NCBI GenBank assembly: GCA_946479615.1
Contig: CAMLGR010000005.1
Span: forward strand, 3,279 to 67,278
Source: an uncultured Bacteroidota bacterium
GTDB lineage: Bacteria > Bacteroidota > Bacteroidia > Chitinophagales > Chitinophagaceae
Direction: 5' to 3'
Length of the DNA stretch: 64,000 nt
The notes under the pieces were generated by a model. That model ran no database searches. It was given only the letters and a program-made list of their open reading frames with translations, and had not been told where the DNA came from. Below, piece after piece: positions 45,300 through 55,677 of the stretch (position 1 is the first letter of the stretch; each line of letters opens with the position of its first letter). Made by a program: the position numbers and the translations under genes.

Positions 45300-47081
45300 T
45301 TACCATCCCGGATTCTGGATCATCAATGGTGATTTCCGGATCTCCAATGCAGGGATCGGGAATAAGTATTGCTTGGCCGTCATCGTATGATTGGCCACTC
45401 CCAGTACTTCTGTATAGGTATATTTTTTATCCAACGGGCTCCGTGTGATCATCATACCTCGCAAACGTCCGTTATTGACAACTTCCCCTGTTTTCCACCG
45501 GCAGATATCATTCCAGTGCACATCTCCTTCGAATACCAGTTCAATATGACGTTCGTTTCTGATAATCTCTCTCATTTCAGTCTGTGTCATACCTGCTTTC
45601 AATCCATACAATCCATCACCGCCCGGCTCTATTCCTGCACGGCTTCTTATTTCAATGATCTTATCATACGCTGCCTGTATTTGTCCTACTTCATTCATTG
45701 CTTCTGCATAGCTCAATAAGATTTCAGCGTATCGCAACAAGGGCCAGCCCCGGTTAGTTTGGCCACTACTGTTGTTGGCGATGGTAGAATCGCACATTTT
45801 ACGGCAATAGTACCCTGTATAATTGGGCGCTGCTCCGCTTGGCACATATCCATCACCTGAGGAGTTGGCAATATTAGTAGCCGAAGCGGTTGCCAGGTAT
45901 GTGAATACAGTATCCTGTCCCGTATTGGCTCGTTGATATCTTGATCCGTTGTAAATGATGGTATAATTGAACCGTGGATCACGATTCGCATACGGGTTAG
46001 CCGGATCATATCCCGATGCAGGGTCCGTGATCGCCTTTCCATTATTCATTGGGAAACATTCCACCAGGTTTTGTGTGGGTCTCGTATTGAATGAACCGCT
46101 ACGTGAAGAAGGAAGATAGTTTGATTCCATATCCCTGTTAGGAGGACGATTAAAGAACAGGATATATTCAGGATTCGGGTAACGTTTCAAAAAGACATTA
46201 TAAAAACCAAAACCGGGTTTTACATTATTCTCTACATTCAAAGAATAATACCCGGAATTGATCACCGCTAAAGCAGCATCAGCAGCTTTCTGCCAGCGGG
46301 TCACATCATAGGTAGGATAACCAGCTACTTTTTTCTGATCTTCTGTAGCACCTGTTATTGCACCGCCATTAAAAAGAGGGCTGGCCGCATGCAAAAGCAA
46401 ACGTGCCTTCATTGCCATAGCCGAGCCTTTTGTTACCCTGCCAAAATCAATATCCTGGTAACCTGCGGGGTAAGCTGCATTAGGCACCGGTAATAAAGCA
46501 GCGGCTTCATCAAATTCTTTACTTATGTACGTAACGCAATCGTCAAAAGTGCCGCGAGGCAAATTGATACTGGCATCTTTATCATATAGAGCATTACCAA
46601 TCAGGGGCACACCACCAAAGTTGATCACGAGATACGTATAAAAATAAGCGCGCATGAATTTAGCTTCACCTTTTATCCGGCTTTGCATAGCAGCAGATAA
46701 CGGTGTACCGGGCAAATTCTTAAGTAAAAGATTTACACGGCGGATATTCGCCCAGGGCAGGTCCCATGCATCGGCATGTATAAAACTCTCTGCACTGTAA
46801 GCACCCAGGTACAGCGCTACGGTACGACGCGCAGGATTGGCCAGTGTATACTCGGCATCTTCCGTAGCCTGCTCGGTAGTACCATTCTCCCAGCGTGTTT
46901 TATAAAAATTAAACGGCATATCCTCGTAAATACGCGTGAGGAAAGCCATGGTGCGCGCACTATCTGAAAAAACAGCTTTCTCATCAAGGATGGTATTTGT
47001 CTTATCATCCAGGAATGATTGTTTCTTACAGGAAACCAGCGCTGCAAAAACAAGGAACAACAACAAATATATCTTTCTCAT
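45300..47081 (-). CDS. SusD/RagB-family outer-membrane lipoprotein (second SusCD pair)
   Basis: The protein has about 593 residues from the ATG at 47081 (RKIYLLLFLVFAALVSC); an ATG at 47099 is the alternative. The lipobox LVSC is canonical. SusD traits are KTNTILDEKAVFSDSARTMAFLTRIYED, AEAKFMRAYFYTYLVINFGGVPLIG-like, WPLLRYAEILLSYAEAMNEV, IIRNERHIELVFEGDVHWNDICRWK and the final LFPIPALEIRKSPLMIQNPGW. It pairs with the SusC just upstream, whose stop lies 18 bases before. A strong terminator follows. Confidence 0.93.
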   Translation of the reverse strand: MRKIYLLLFLVFAALVSCKKQSFLDDKTNTILDEKAVFSDSARTMAFLTRIYEDMPFNFYKTRWENGTTEQATEDAEYTLANPARRTVALYLGAYSAESFIHADAWDLPWANIRRVNLLLKNLPGTPLSAAMQSRIKGEAKFMRAYFYTYLVINFGGVPLIGNALYDKDASINLPRGTFDDCVTYISKEFDEAAALLPVPNAAYPAGYQDIDFGRVTKGSAMAMKARLLLHAASPLFNGGAITGATEDQKKVAGYPTYDVTRWQKAADAALAVINSGYYSLNVENNVKPGFGFYNVFLKRYPNPEYILFFNRPPNRDMESNYLPSSRSGSFNTRPTQNLVECFPMNNGKAITDPASGYDPANPYANRDPRFNYTIIYNGSRYQRANTGQDTVFTYLATASATNIANSSGDGYVPSGAAPNYTGYYCRKMCDSTIANNSSGQTNRGWPLLRYAEILLSYAEAMNEVGQIQAAYDKIIEIRSRAGIEPGGDGLYGLKAGMTQTEMREIIRNERHIELVFEGDVHWNDICRWKTGEVVNNGRLRGMMITRSPLDKKYTYTEVLGVANHTMTAKQYLFPIPALEIRKSPLMIQNPGW

Positions 47082-47099
47082 TATGCTAGTATTAATCAT

Positions 47100-50000
47100 T
47101 TAAAAAATTACATTCACGCCTACGTTAAATACTTTTTGCGGAGGATAAACAGTTCTGTCTGTAAAAGGTGTTACTTCCGGGTCCATGTCATACAGCTTGA
47201 AAAATTTTGACCATGTCACCAGGTTATTACCATTGACATACACTCTCATATCACTGATCTTCATCGAACGTACCCAACGTGCAGGAAGGGAGTAGGAAAT
47301 ATCTGCAGTCCGCAAACGCAGGTATTTACCCGAGCGTGACCAAAAGGTTGAATTCTGACCCGGATCGCTGATACCACGCAATTGGGTTAAAATGGGATAT
47401 TGCGCATTATCCCCCAGTTCCGGGGTCCATGCGTTGGCGTGTACACTGCGAAGATTGGAAGAGAAAGCACGGATCGCTTCTTCGATACCACTCACACTGA
47501 AATCGCCCGTGCCCTGGAAGGACGCACTTACCCGCAGTTTTTTATATCCAAGTTGTATCTGAAACCCATAATTTAGTCTTGGCAAATTAGGCGCCCCGAA
47601 AAAGCCGCGATCAAATTCATTCACCACACCATCTTTATTGATGTCTTCATATTTGAGATCACCGGCGTGTACAGGCGTGATGCCCCCTGTTGTTACTTTG
47701 GGGCTCGCCGCTACATCAGCCGCATCTTTATAATATGAACCCGTCCATTTATACATTAACAGCGATCCGATACTCTGACCTGTCAACTGCTGGTAATTAT
47801 AAATGGTTGGCACCTCATCCAGTTCCATGATCTTATTCTTCGCATACGAATAAGTGGCTCTGACGGAAAAATCAAAGTCTTTTCCGATCCGGTCGTGGTA
47901 TGTGATCTCTGCTTCATAACCCCTGTTATTCACTTTACCGATATTGACAGGAGGCAATGTTTGTCCCAATATCTGTGATACAGTACCTCTTTGTGTCAGG
48001 ATATCATACCTGTCTTCGTTGAACCATTCCAGCGTACCGGAGATCTTGTTGTTCAATACTCCGAAGTCCAGAGCGATATTGGTTTTGCCGGCTTTCTCCC
48101 AGGTTACATCAAGATTAGGCAAAGTGCCTTCCTGCAGGTTGGTAAAAGGATTGGAAGAGGTTCCGAAATTGGCCTGGGCGATACGGTTTAGAGGAAATGA
48201 AGTAAGACTGGTATTGCTGTTGCTCCAGCCAGTAGTATTATATCCAAAACTTTGGCGATAATAATAAGTAAACGCATTGCCGATCTGGTCATTCCCTACA
48301 ATACCATACGAACCTCTTAGTTTTAACAGGTTGATCGCAGGAAATAAGTTTTTGAAAAAATCTTCCTCTGCTATATTATAACCAACCGATACCGCGGGAA
48401 ACAAACCAAAACGTTTGTTGCCCTGGAACCGATCGGAACCATTATAAGCCATATCAAATTCCACCAGGTATTTTTGTTTAAAATCATACCCGATCCTGGT
48501 AGAGATGCCCTGGAAGTTGTTGGGAATAAAATTATAGTTTACGTCTGAAGTCGTAAATGTTTTGGTATTGCGGTTCAGCAGGGCCAATCCATAAAAGTGA
48601 TGGGATCCGAACGTGCGGTCATAACTGGCCTGTGCCTGCATAGTGAAATCACGGAAGGTCGAACGCGGTGCATAACTGAGTGTCAATGGCTCTGTACGAT
48701 ATACGTTAACATCTCTTGCCGCGTAAAGGTTATTTACCGGATCATATACAAATGAAGGGAAATTCTGCCTGGTTACGTTACGTCCATAATTATAGTTACT
48801 GCCGTATGAGACGAGACCTTTAACAGCCAATCCTTTGGTGATAAAATCCAGCTTTTCGGTAACAGAAGCAACAAAGTTCATGTTGTCCTGGAAATTGCGT
48901 TCGTACCCATCGAGGTTTAATCTTCCTACAATATTATTGGCATCATAAGTAGTTTGCCCTTTCTGCCAGTTACTATAACCCCAGCTTCCGTCAGGATTTT
49001 TGATCGGGTAAGCAAAGGGAGCCAGGGAAAGAAAACTGCTGTATTCATAAAATGCATCATTCTTATCACCATTTACTTTGCCATTGTAACGGAGACTGGG
49101 ATTATTCACAGCACTGGTATTACCATAGAGATCCACGCGAAAGTCAAGATTTTTAGAAGCATGAATATCGAGGTTGGAACGATAGTTGAATCTTTTATTA
49201 TAATAATTACCATCGACACCCTGTCCCTTGCTGAAATCATTCAGGATACCACCCTGGTTGATATACCCGACCGATACAAAATATTTTACTGTATTGGTAC
49301 CACCTTGTATATCGAGGTTGCTTCTTGTCTGGTGACTGAATTTGCGGAAGAGTACCGATTGCCAATCCACATCCGGGTGCCCGTAAGGATCAGTACCATC
49401 CTGGAACAATTGTAAATCGGTAGCCGTAAAACGGGGCTGATAATTGGAAACCGGTGAAGCAGAATATTTATTATCGTTGATCTGCGACTGGTTATACAAG
49501 GATGCTGTCTGGTAAGCATTCAGGTATTCCGGCATGATAGTCGGCTCCATTGTTGCGTATTCAGAACGAAGTGATATCTTAGGCGATCCTGTTTTGCCAC
49601 GGCGTGTAGTCACCACCACTACTCCATTGGCTCCCTTGATACCATACACCGCAGTAGTGGCAGCATCTTTTAATATACTGATGCTTTCTATTTCATTCGG
49701 ATCGAGTTGTGCAAACAGGTCGGCTGAATATTCGATATCATCCACAATGATCAACGGTGTACCGGCACTGGAGAAGGTACTGATACCACGGATAAAGAAA
49801 GCAGCGCCATCAGCGCCCGGTCTGCCCGAGCGTTGTTGTGCAGAAAAGCCCGGCAATTTTCCTACCAACCCGTTTTGCAAACTGGCTGATGGATTTTCAC
49901 GCAGTGATGTACCGCTAACTGTACTCACCGAACCGGTCACGGTTACCTTTTTTTGTCGTCCATATCCTACTACTACTACTTCATCCAATCCTTTGGGATC

Positions 50001-50288
50001 GACATTCATTTTAACAATTACCGTAGCAGATGATGCATTTACTTCCATTGGCAACATACCGACAGAAGTTATCACTAATGTATTGGAGTTACGTAGAGTA
50101 AGCGAAAAAGTACCCTGGGCACTGGTAGCAGTAGCATTATCGGCTGCTCCTTTTTCAGCCACGGATGCACCGACGAGGGGTGCGCCACCCGCATCCGTTA
50201 CCACGCCGGTTACCTTGTGGCCCTGTGCCATCAGCCTGCCAAAGGGCAAAGAAGAAAGCACCAACAGAAATAATATCAACTTTTTCAT
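47100..50288 (-). CDS. SusC/RagA-family TonB-linked transporter (second pair)
   Basis: The 1062-residue protein has a signal peptide (about 1-21), a carboxypeptidase-regulatory-like domain (about 24-100; VTGVVTDAGGAPLVGASVAE) and a plug (VVVVGYGRQKKVTVTGSVST, GKLPGFSAQQRSGRPG, PLIIVDDIEYSADL, SISILKDAATTAVYGIKGANG). The barrel ends with VFNVGVNVIF. It should import oligosaccharides released from the hemicellulose target. The preceding SusD stop is 35 bases before the start, so the two SusCD pairs share one transcript. Confidence 0.95.
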   Translation of the reverse strand: MKKLILFLLVLSSLPFGRLMAQGHKVTGVVTDAGGAPLVGASVAEKGAADNATATSAQGTFSLTLRNSNTLVITSVGMLPMEVNASSATVIVKMNVDPKGLDEVVVVGYGRQKKVTVTGSVSTVSGTSLRENPSASLQNGLVGKLPGFSAQQRSGRPGADGAAFFIRGISTFSSAGTPLIIVDDIEYSADLFAQLDPNEIESISILKDAATTAVYGIKGANGVVVVTTRRGKTGSPKISLRSEYATMEPTIMPEYLNAYQTASLYNQSQINDNKYSASPVSNYQPRFTATDLQLFQDGTDPYGHPDVDWQSVLFRKFSHQTRSNLDIQGGTNTVKYFVSVGYINQGGILNDFSKGQGVDGNYYNKRFNYRSNLDIHASKNLDFRVDLYGNTSAVNNPSLRYNGKVNGDKNDAFYEYSSFLSLAPFAYPIKNPDGSWGYSNWQKGQTTYDANNIVGRLNLDGYERNFQDNMNFVASVTEKLDFITKGLAVKGLVSYGSNYNYGRNVTRQNFPSFVYDPVNNLYAARDVNVYRTEPLTLSYAPRSTFRDFTMQAQASYDRTFGSHHFYGLALLNRNTKTFTTSDVNYNFIPNNFQGISTRIGYDFKQKYLVEFDMAYNGSDRFQGNKRFGLFPAVSVGYNIAEEDFFKNLFPAINLLKLRGSYGIVGNDQIGNAFTYYYRQSFGYNTTGWSNSNTSLTSFPLNRIAQANFGTSSNPFTNLQEGTLPNLDVTWEKAGKTNIALDFGVLNNKISGTLEWFNEDRYDILTQRGTVSQILGQTLPPVNIGKVNNRGYEAEITYHDRIGKDFDFSVRATYSYAKNKIMELDEVPTIYNYQQLTGQSIGSLLMYKWTGSYYKDAADVAASPKVTTGGITPVHAGDLKYEDINKDGVVNEFDRGFFGAPNLPRLNYGFQIQLGYKKLRVSASFQGTGDFSVSGIEEAIRAFSSNLRSVHANAWTPELGDNAQYPILTQLRGISDPGQNSTFWSRSGKYLRLRTADISYSLPARWVRSMKISDMRVYVNGNNLVTWSKFFKLYDMDPEVTPFTDRTVYPPQKVFNVGVNVIF

Positions 50289-50323
50289 TGCAGTATAATT
50301 TTAGAAAGTTTTAATCTGGTTTG

Positions 50324-52021
50324 TTACCATCCCGGGTTTTGATCAAGCGCCGTATTTTTTGTCACCTCGTCGATCGGTATAGGCATGAGGTATAACCGGT
50401 CATTGAACACGGGGTTCGCCACCACGATCGGCTGATAGGTATAAGCCAACGGAGTAACAGAAGTGCGGGTGATCTTCATTCCATACAAAGGCGCATTCAA
50501 ATACACAGACGCTGTTTTCCACCTGCGCAGGTCCCAGAAACGATGTTCTTCAAAAGAGAGTTCTACTCTTCTTTCATTCCTGATCAGGTCGCGCATTTCT
50601 GCCTGTGTAATAGCCGCTTTGATACCATACCTGTTATCGGCACCAGCTGTAATACCGGCTCTCTTTCGGATCAAAATGATCTGCAATGCTGCCGCTTCCG
50701 GATCCCCCAATTCATTTTGCGCTTCTGCCTGGTTTAATAATATTTCAGCGAAACGGAAGATGATGAAGTTGTGACTTTGTGTAGAATAAGAAGTACTGTT
50801 GCTAAAATCCGCCATGTATTTGCGCAGGTAATATCCTGTTTTGGTTTGCACCGTCGTCGCATTCGTTTTATCTAATCCTCCTTCAAATGTTTCTACGCTT
50901 CTTGACAGCCATTTCATACCATTATAAAATACGGTTGCATCAAGACGCTTGTCACGACCCGCGTATGGATTATTAGGATCATATCCCGAGGCAGGATCCG
51001 TAATCGGCAACCCGTTCAGCATGGTGAAAGCATCGACAAGATTTTGCGTAGGACTGGTACGGCCTCCGTTCTGTGTACCATTGTTAGAATAGCCTACCGG
51101 CCCGTTATTGAGTTCTATGTCAAAATTGTTGACCGACTGTTTGGCAAATATTACTTCCGCATTTTTCTTGGTAGTAAATACGCCGGCAAATGAAGAGGAT
51201 AATGTATAATATGAAATGGCCCTGAACTCTATCGCAGCGTCCACGACTTTCTGCCATCGTGCAGGGTCAGCCGTGGTATAGCCAATCAATCCTTTTGTCT
51301 TTTGTGGACTGGCCGGAGCACCCCCATTAAAATAAGGGCTGGCAGCATACAAGTATACCCTGCACTTCAGTGCAATGGCGGCACCTTTGGTAATATGCCC
51401 CCAATCTGTATCCGGAGCAGGATCGGCACCCAGGTCGCCTTTGATAGCGTCACACTCACTGACTATATACGCAACAGTTTGATCAAATGTATTACGTGGT
51501 AGTTCAAGATTATCTTCCAGTGTAAATATCCTGTCGGCCACCAGTGGCACACCGCCATATCTTTTCAATAATTCGAAATATAAAAAGGCCCTGATAAAAC
51601 GTACTTCCGCTTTCCATTTGGCCAGGTTGACAGGAGTGGTAGGCACTTTATCAATGTTGGAAAGAAAAATATTCGCCTGCCGGATACCATAATAGGTATT
51701 GCTCCAGTAAGCATCTGGGTTTTGTACAGAACTCACCAGGCCGTTGGTATAATATTCAACGGTGGTATTATTCCTGGAAGGCACGGCATCATCGGTAGCG
51801 GCATCTAAAAAATCACCGCCTACGCGGTTAAAACCAGTCGGTATAAAATTGTAAACATTATTCAGGAACTGTTGTGCAAATACGGCATTCCTGTCATTCA
51901 CATCCCAGATCAGGTTGCTCGTGATACGTTCACGTGGCTCTTTTTCCAAATCCTTTTTACAAGAACTGGTTAGGAGCAACAGACCTATACAGAGCGAGCA
52001 AACTATTATTGATTTGTTCAT
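50324..52021 (-). CDS. SusD/RagB-family outer-membrane lipoprotein (first pair)
   Basis: This 565-residue protein starts NKSIIVCSLCIGLLLLTSSC, with a lipoprotein Cys near residue 21. SusD traits are RITSNLIWDVNDRNAVFAQQFLNNVYNFIP, AEVRFIRAFLYFELLKRYGGVPLV, IIFRFAEILLNQAEAQNELGD, LIRNERRVELSFEEHRFWDLRRWK and the final LYLMPIPIDEVTKNTALDQNPGW. It starts 16 bases after the SusC stop. It is the glycan-capture partner of that SusC. Similar in length and end to the second SusD but clearly a distinct sequence. Confidence 0.93.
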   Translation of the reverse strand: MNKSIIVCSLCIGLLLLTSSCKKDLEKEPRERITSNLIWDVNDRNAVFAQQFLNNVYNFIPTGFNRVGGDFLDAATDDAVPSRNNTTVEYYTNGLVSSVQNPDAYWSNTYYGIRQANIFLSNIDKVPTTPVNLAKWKAEVRFIRAFLYFELLKRYGGVPLVADRIFTLEDNLELPRNTFDQTVAYIVSECDAIKGDLGADPAPDTDWGHITKGAAIALKCRVYLYAASPYFNGGAPASPQKTKGLIGYTTADPARWQKVVDAAIEFRAISYYTLSSSFAGVFTTKKNAEVIFAKQSVNNFDIELNNGPVGYSNNGTQNGGRTSPTQNLVDAFTMLNGLPITDPASGYDPNNPYAGRDKRLDATVFYNGMKWLSRSVETFEGGLDKTNATTVQTKTGYYLRKYMADFSNSTSYSTQSHNFIIFRFAEILLNQAEAQNELGDPEAAALQIILIRKRAGITAGADNRYGIKAAITQAEMRDLIRNERRVELSFEEHRFWDLRRWKTASVYLNAPLYGMKITRTSVTPLAYTYQPIVVANPVFNDRLYLMPIPIDEVTKNTALDQNPGW

Positions 52022-52037
52022 TGTTAAAAGTTTATCG

Positions 52038-54866
52038 TTAAAGTTTCACGTTGATTCCGAAATTGATGACACGTTGTATCGGGTAAGTGCCATACACTTC
52101 GGGATCAATATCCTTCAGGCTGGTTTTGGTAAGCAGGTTATATCCGTTCACAAACAATCGCACCGAAGAAAGTTTGGCCCTGCGGATCAAACGATCCGGC
52201 AGTGTATAACCAACCTCTACACTTTTTAACCGCAGGTAATCACCTTTTTTCATGTAGAAAGAAGAGAATGCCTGGTTATTTGAATTGGCACCAATACCCA
52301 GTCTTGGATAGGATGCATCGGTATTATCCGGGGTCCATCTGTCAAGATTTGCCTGATACGCCTGGCCCAACCCCCCGTTCTGAAATTCAAATTGTGTGAT
52401 ATAACGGTTACGGTTAGCAACACCCTGCAATAAAGCACTGACATCAAAACCTTTCCAGTTGACACCCATATTCACACCATAAGTCGTTAACGGTTTACCG
52501 GAACCGATAGCCGTCTGATCAAATTGATTGATCACACCATCGTTATTCAGATCCCTGTATTTGATATCACCAGGCTGTGCTTTATAACCACTCAGTGTAG
52601 CGCTGCTGGCTATTTCTGCATCTGTCTGGAACAGGCCTTCTGCTATATAACCGAAGGGACGTCCTACCATTTCACCCGTGCGGCGGTTATAGGCATAAGG
52701 AAGATTGGCCTCATCAAAGAATACTACTTCTGACTGCTGAATGCTGGCATTCGCCGAAATAAAGTAATTGACGGCTCCTCTTGTTTCTTGCCAGGATAAG
52801 TTAAAGTCCATACCTGTGTAGCGGTTCTCACCAATATTCTCATTAGGATAATTGATCCCTAATAAAGTGGTGCTGCGGCCACGCTGCATAAGCAAGTCAT
52901 AAAATTTGTTATTATAATATTCCACGGTAAACGCTAACCGGTTATTCAGCAGATCACCCTGCAGACCCACATTGAATTTGTTCGCTTTCTCCCAGGTTAT
53001 ACCGGGATATGCCAGGTTAATCTGTGAAAGTGTACTGACAGCACCGGCAGATGTTCCGAAATAAACCTGTGCAGCATTATTATAGCTCTGCACATAGGAG
53101 TAATAACCGGGATTATCCCATCCTGATTTTCCATATGATGCATAAAGTTTCAGGTTGCGCATCCACGCGACACCATTGGCAAATTGTTCCTTGCCGATAT
53201 TCCAGGTAGCGCCTATAGCAGGAAAAAATCCTCTTTTGGTGCTGCCATTTGCCGGGTAACGGTTAGAACCATTATAACTAACCGCTGTTTCCACTACATA
53301 TTTCTCTTTATAATTGTAAGCAACCCTGCCTGATGTTCCGGAAATAATATAAGGAAGATCAGAACCTGAGACCATGTTATCACGATTGTACATCAGTAAT
53401 ACATCGATCCCATGGTCCTGTTTGAATGTATGCTGATACCCCAGCGAACCTTCTGCATAGGTAGAACGGCCCTGTACTGCTAATCCATTTGTATTAATCT
53501 GATCATTCACAATTCCTATTGGTGAATACCCGGCACCATTTGCTTTATAGGCAACAAATACTTTTGTCCGCGTAATATTTTCTGTAAGGTTGGAAGAATA
53601 AGATAATCTTGCTTTTACCCAAAGACCAGGTGTGATATCATCCAGCGTACGTTTTAAATTAAAATCGGCAAGGATATCGCGGCGGTAACTTTGACGGTAA
53701 CCCGAACCGGTTGATAACCCCTGCAGATTGCCCGATTGGGTTGTATTTGCTACATTAAGATTCGTTGTCTGGTAATCCGGACTTCCACCCAGGCTGCCAT
53801 TCTCGTTGTAAACCGGATAGGCATTGCCGGGTGTATTTAATATTCCCGAAAATATTGTTCCTACTGTACCACCTGGCTCATTACTATTGATGATACGACC
53901 GAGGAGGGAAATACCTGCCGTCAATTTGGGTGTAATCGTCAGGTCAATATTTGTACGGGCGAGATAGCTTTTCAGCCAGTTGTTGGTAGGATATACATTT
54001 GCTGAATTTTCTCTCAGCAATCCCTGCTGATTCAAATGTTCCAGTGCTACAAAAAAGCGGGAGAACCGGTTGCCACCGGTAGCATTAAAACTATACCGGT
54101 TAATCATAGATGAGCTTTTCAGTAATTGCGATTGCCAATCCACATCAGGATGACCAAATGGATCGGTGCCATTCTGGTAAGCGAGCAGATCGGCATCATT
54201 GTACAGCAAACGTTTCAGTGCCGTATCATTGGCCTGGCGCACCCGCAGTTCATTATTTACCGCTTCATTGCGCAAACGTGCATAATCATAGGCCCCCAAT
54301 ACCTTGGGCAATCCCAATGGTGTTTGTACGCCGGATTGTGCCGTGAATGAAATACTGTTGGCTGCATTAGCTCCTTTTCTTGTGGTGATCATCAATGCAC
54401 CGTTCGCACCCCGTACACCCAGCATCGCCGTTGACACCGCATCTTTTAATAGCGTGACCGATTCTATTTCTTCGAGATCAAGGGTGGTAAGATTGCGCAC
54501 TACCCCATCGATCAAAACAATCGGCGCACGTCCGTGTAAGGTAATGTTAACGCCATCCGAACCGGGCTGACCAGAAAATTGCTCGGAATAAATGCCGGTT
54601 AGCCTTCCTGTCAGGGCATTCAATACATTGGTCACCGGTGCTTTTATCAAATCAGTACGATACACTACATCGATAGAAGCAGCCGTGAGAGCAGAGGTCG
54701 TGGAATAATAAGGAAAATTCACCACCCTGTTTTTTGCAGAGTCAGGTGCGAGACGATTGACAGAATCAGCGGAAGAAAGATTATCCTGCGCCGATACATT
54801 TGTTACAGACAACCATAAAATGGTTGTAAGAAAAAGTAGCCGGGAAAGTGGATGTCTATTTCTCAT
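52038..54866 (-). CDS. SusC/RagA-family TonB-linked transporter lacking the N-terminal regulatory-like domain
   Basis: The 942-residue protein has a signal peptide (about 1-26, ending NVSAQ) and goes within about 70 residues to the plug. Plug motifs are VLNALTGRLTGIYSEQFSGQPGS, APIVLIDGVVRN and SVTLLKDAVSTAMLGVRGANG. The carboxypeptidase-regulatory-like domain of the other SusC proteins is missing and replaced by a short Ser/Ala/Thr-rich stretch. The barrel ends INFGINVKL. It heads the SusCD transcript after the regulatory gap upstream. Confidence 0.93.
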   Translation of the reverse strand: MRNRHPLSRLLFLTTILWLSVTNVSAQDNLSSADSVNRLAPDSAKNRVVNFPYYSTTSALTAASIDVVYRTDLIKAPVTNVLNALTGRLTGIYSEQFSGQPGSDGVNITLHGRAPIVLIDGVVRNLTTLDLEEIESVTLLKDAVSTAMLGVRGANGALMITTRKGANAANSISFTAQSGVQTPLGLPKVLGAYDYARLRNEAVNNELRVRQANDTALKRLLYNDADLLAYQNGTDPFGHPDVDWQSQLLKSSSMINRYSFNATGGNRFSRFFVALEHLNQQGLLRENSANVYPTNNWLKSYLARTNIDLTITPKLTAGISLLGRIINSNEPGGTVGTIFSGILNTPGNAYPVYNENGSLGGSPDYQTTNLNVANTTQSGNLQGLSTGSGYRQSYRRDILADFNLKRTLDDITPGLWVKARLSYSSNLTENITRTKVFVAYKANGAGYSPIGIVNDQINTNGLAVQGRSTYAEGSLGYQHTFKQDHGIDVLLMYNRDNMVSGSDLPYIISGTSGRVAYNYKEKYVVETAVSYNGSNRYPANGSTKRGFFPAIGATWNIGKEQFANGVAWMRNLKLYASYGKSGWDNPGYYSYVQSYNNAAQVYFGTSAGAVSTLSQINLAYPGITWEKANKFNVGLQGDLLNNRLAFTVEYYNNKFYDLLMQRGRSTTLLGINYPNENIGENRYTGMDFNLSWQETRGAVNYFISANASIQQSEVVFFDEANLPYAYNRRTGEMVGRPFGYIAEGLFQTDAEIASSATLSGYKAQPGDIKYRDLNNDGVINQFDQTAIGSGKPLTTYGVNMGVNWKGFDVSALLQGVANRNRYITQFEFQNGGLGQAYQANLDRWTPDNTDASYPRLGIGANSNNQAFSSFYMKKGDYLRLKSVEVGYTLPDRLIRRAKLSSVRLFVNGYNLLTKTSLKDIDPEVYGTYPIQRVINFGINVKL

Positions 54867-55398
54867 ACAGCATTATATCTGATAAATATTATTTGATTAT
54901 TATTTTGGAAGCAGTCAGTTTTTGAATAGTGGCAGCACTATCAGCCAACCATGGTTAAGAACTGTTCTCATCTTGTTTGTTTCTTTTCATACTAGCAGTT
55001 TAGGTTGTTTAAAAAGTCAATACTGGTTAAATCGTTATAGGCGCACCTTGTTATTGGTCATTGATTAAATAATACCGCATACCAGGAAAAGAAACAACCC
55101 CGTATTGAACAGTACCACTGCTTGCCCGGTCCTTGTTTTACGGTGATTGTTTCTTTACCTGGTACCACCGTACAATCGGTAGCGGTATTGTTGCTATAAG
55201 TGGTTATGCAATGGCTGGAATAAAGGGCCTGTTGATAGGCCCATACGTTTATGTGGATAATATTTCCGGGGAATGGTAGCAGGGAAAAAGCGATGACAGC
55301 ATTACGGGATTCGGCAACCCTTTCCGCTCCCTTTTGGCTCGTTCGGGCATAGGCCAGGAACATACACAGCAGGAAAATAATCAGCAAGCTAACCCTCA
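54867..55398. other. Upstream region of the PUL operon, holding at most one doubtful small ORF
   Basis: This gap between the first SusC and the sensor gene should carry the promoter and HTCS binding site of the SusCD operon. No TAnnTTTG match on the minus strand was found, which fits promoters dependent on an activator. An AT-rich patch lies just upstream of the SusC ATG (54880-54915). The doubtful small secreted ORF at 55058-55399 overlaps part of it. Confidence 0.4.
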
Positions 55399-55399
55399 T
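55058..55399 (-). CDS. Doubtful small secreted protein in the PUL promoter gap
   Basis: From the ATG at 55399 the frame has 113 residues, starting RVSLLIIFLLCMFLAYA (signal-like). Four cysteines lie in SSHCITTY, ATDCTVV, QWYCSIRGC. No family is recognised, and the composition after residue 60 is ordinary. It could be a real small PUL protein, but could equally be chance in a regulatory region. A longer start at 55432 is less likely. Confidence 0.3.
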   Translation of the reverse strand: MRVSLLIIFLLCMFLAYARTSQKGAERVAESRNAVIAFSLLPFPGNIIHINVWAYQQALYSSHCITTYSNNTATDCTVVPGKETITVKQGPGKQWYCSIRGCFFSWYAVLFNQ

Positions 55400-55677
55400 A
55401 TACAAGAATCGTTTTGGCGTTGTTAAAGACACCTAAAACTATTTTTTTTGGGTATGCAGACAGGTATCGCTATGTTCAGAACTAGTGCCTCAAATGATAA
55501 AAGGGAATGATAATCAGGATGTTCGCAAAAGAAGAGAGCGGAATTGAACAAATGAGACCGTACTCATTCAGCTTTTCACCGCGTGGTAATACAGAGGTGG
55601 CACAGAGTTCACTTATTTGACAAATTGTATGTGTACTATATTCCTGTGATCTTATGTTGTAAAACAATATAAAGAAA

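Noticed and set aside
55482..55667. 61-codon minus-strand frame near the HTCS end
   Set aside because: It lies in a spacer with repeat-like words (ACAGAGGTGGCACAGAG) and has no signal or domain.
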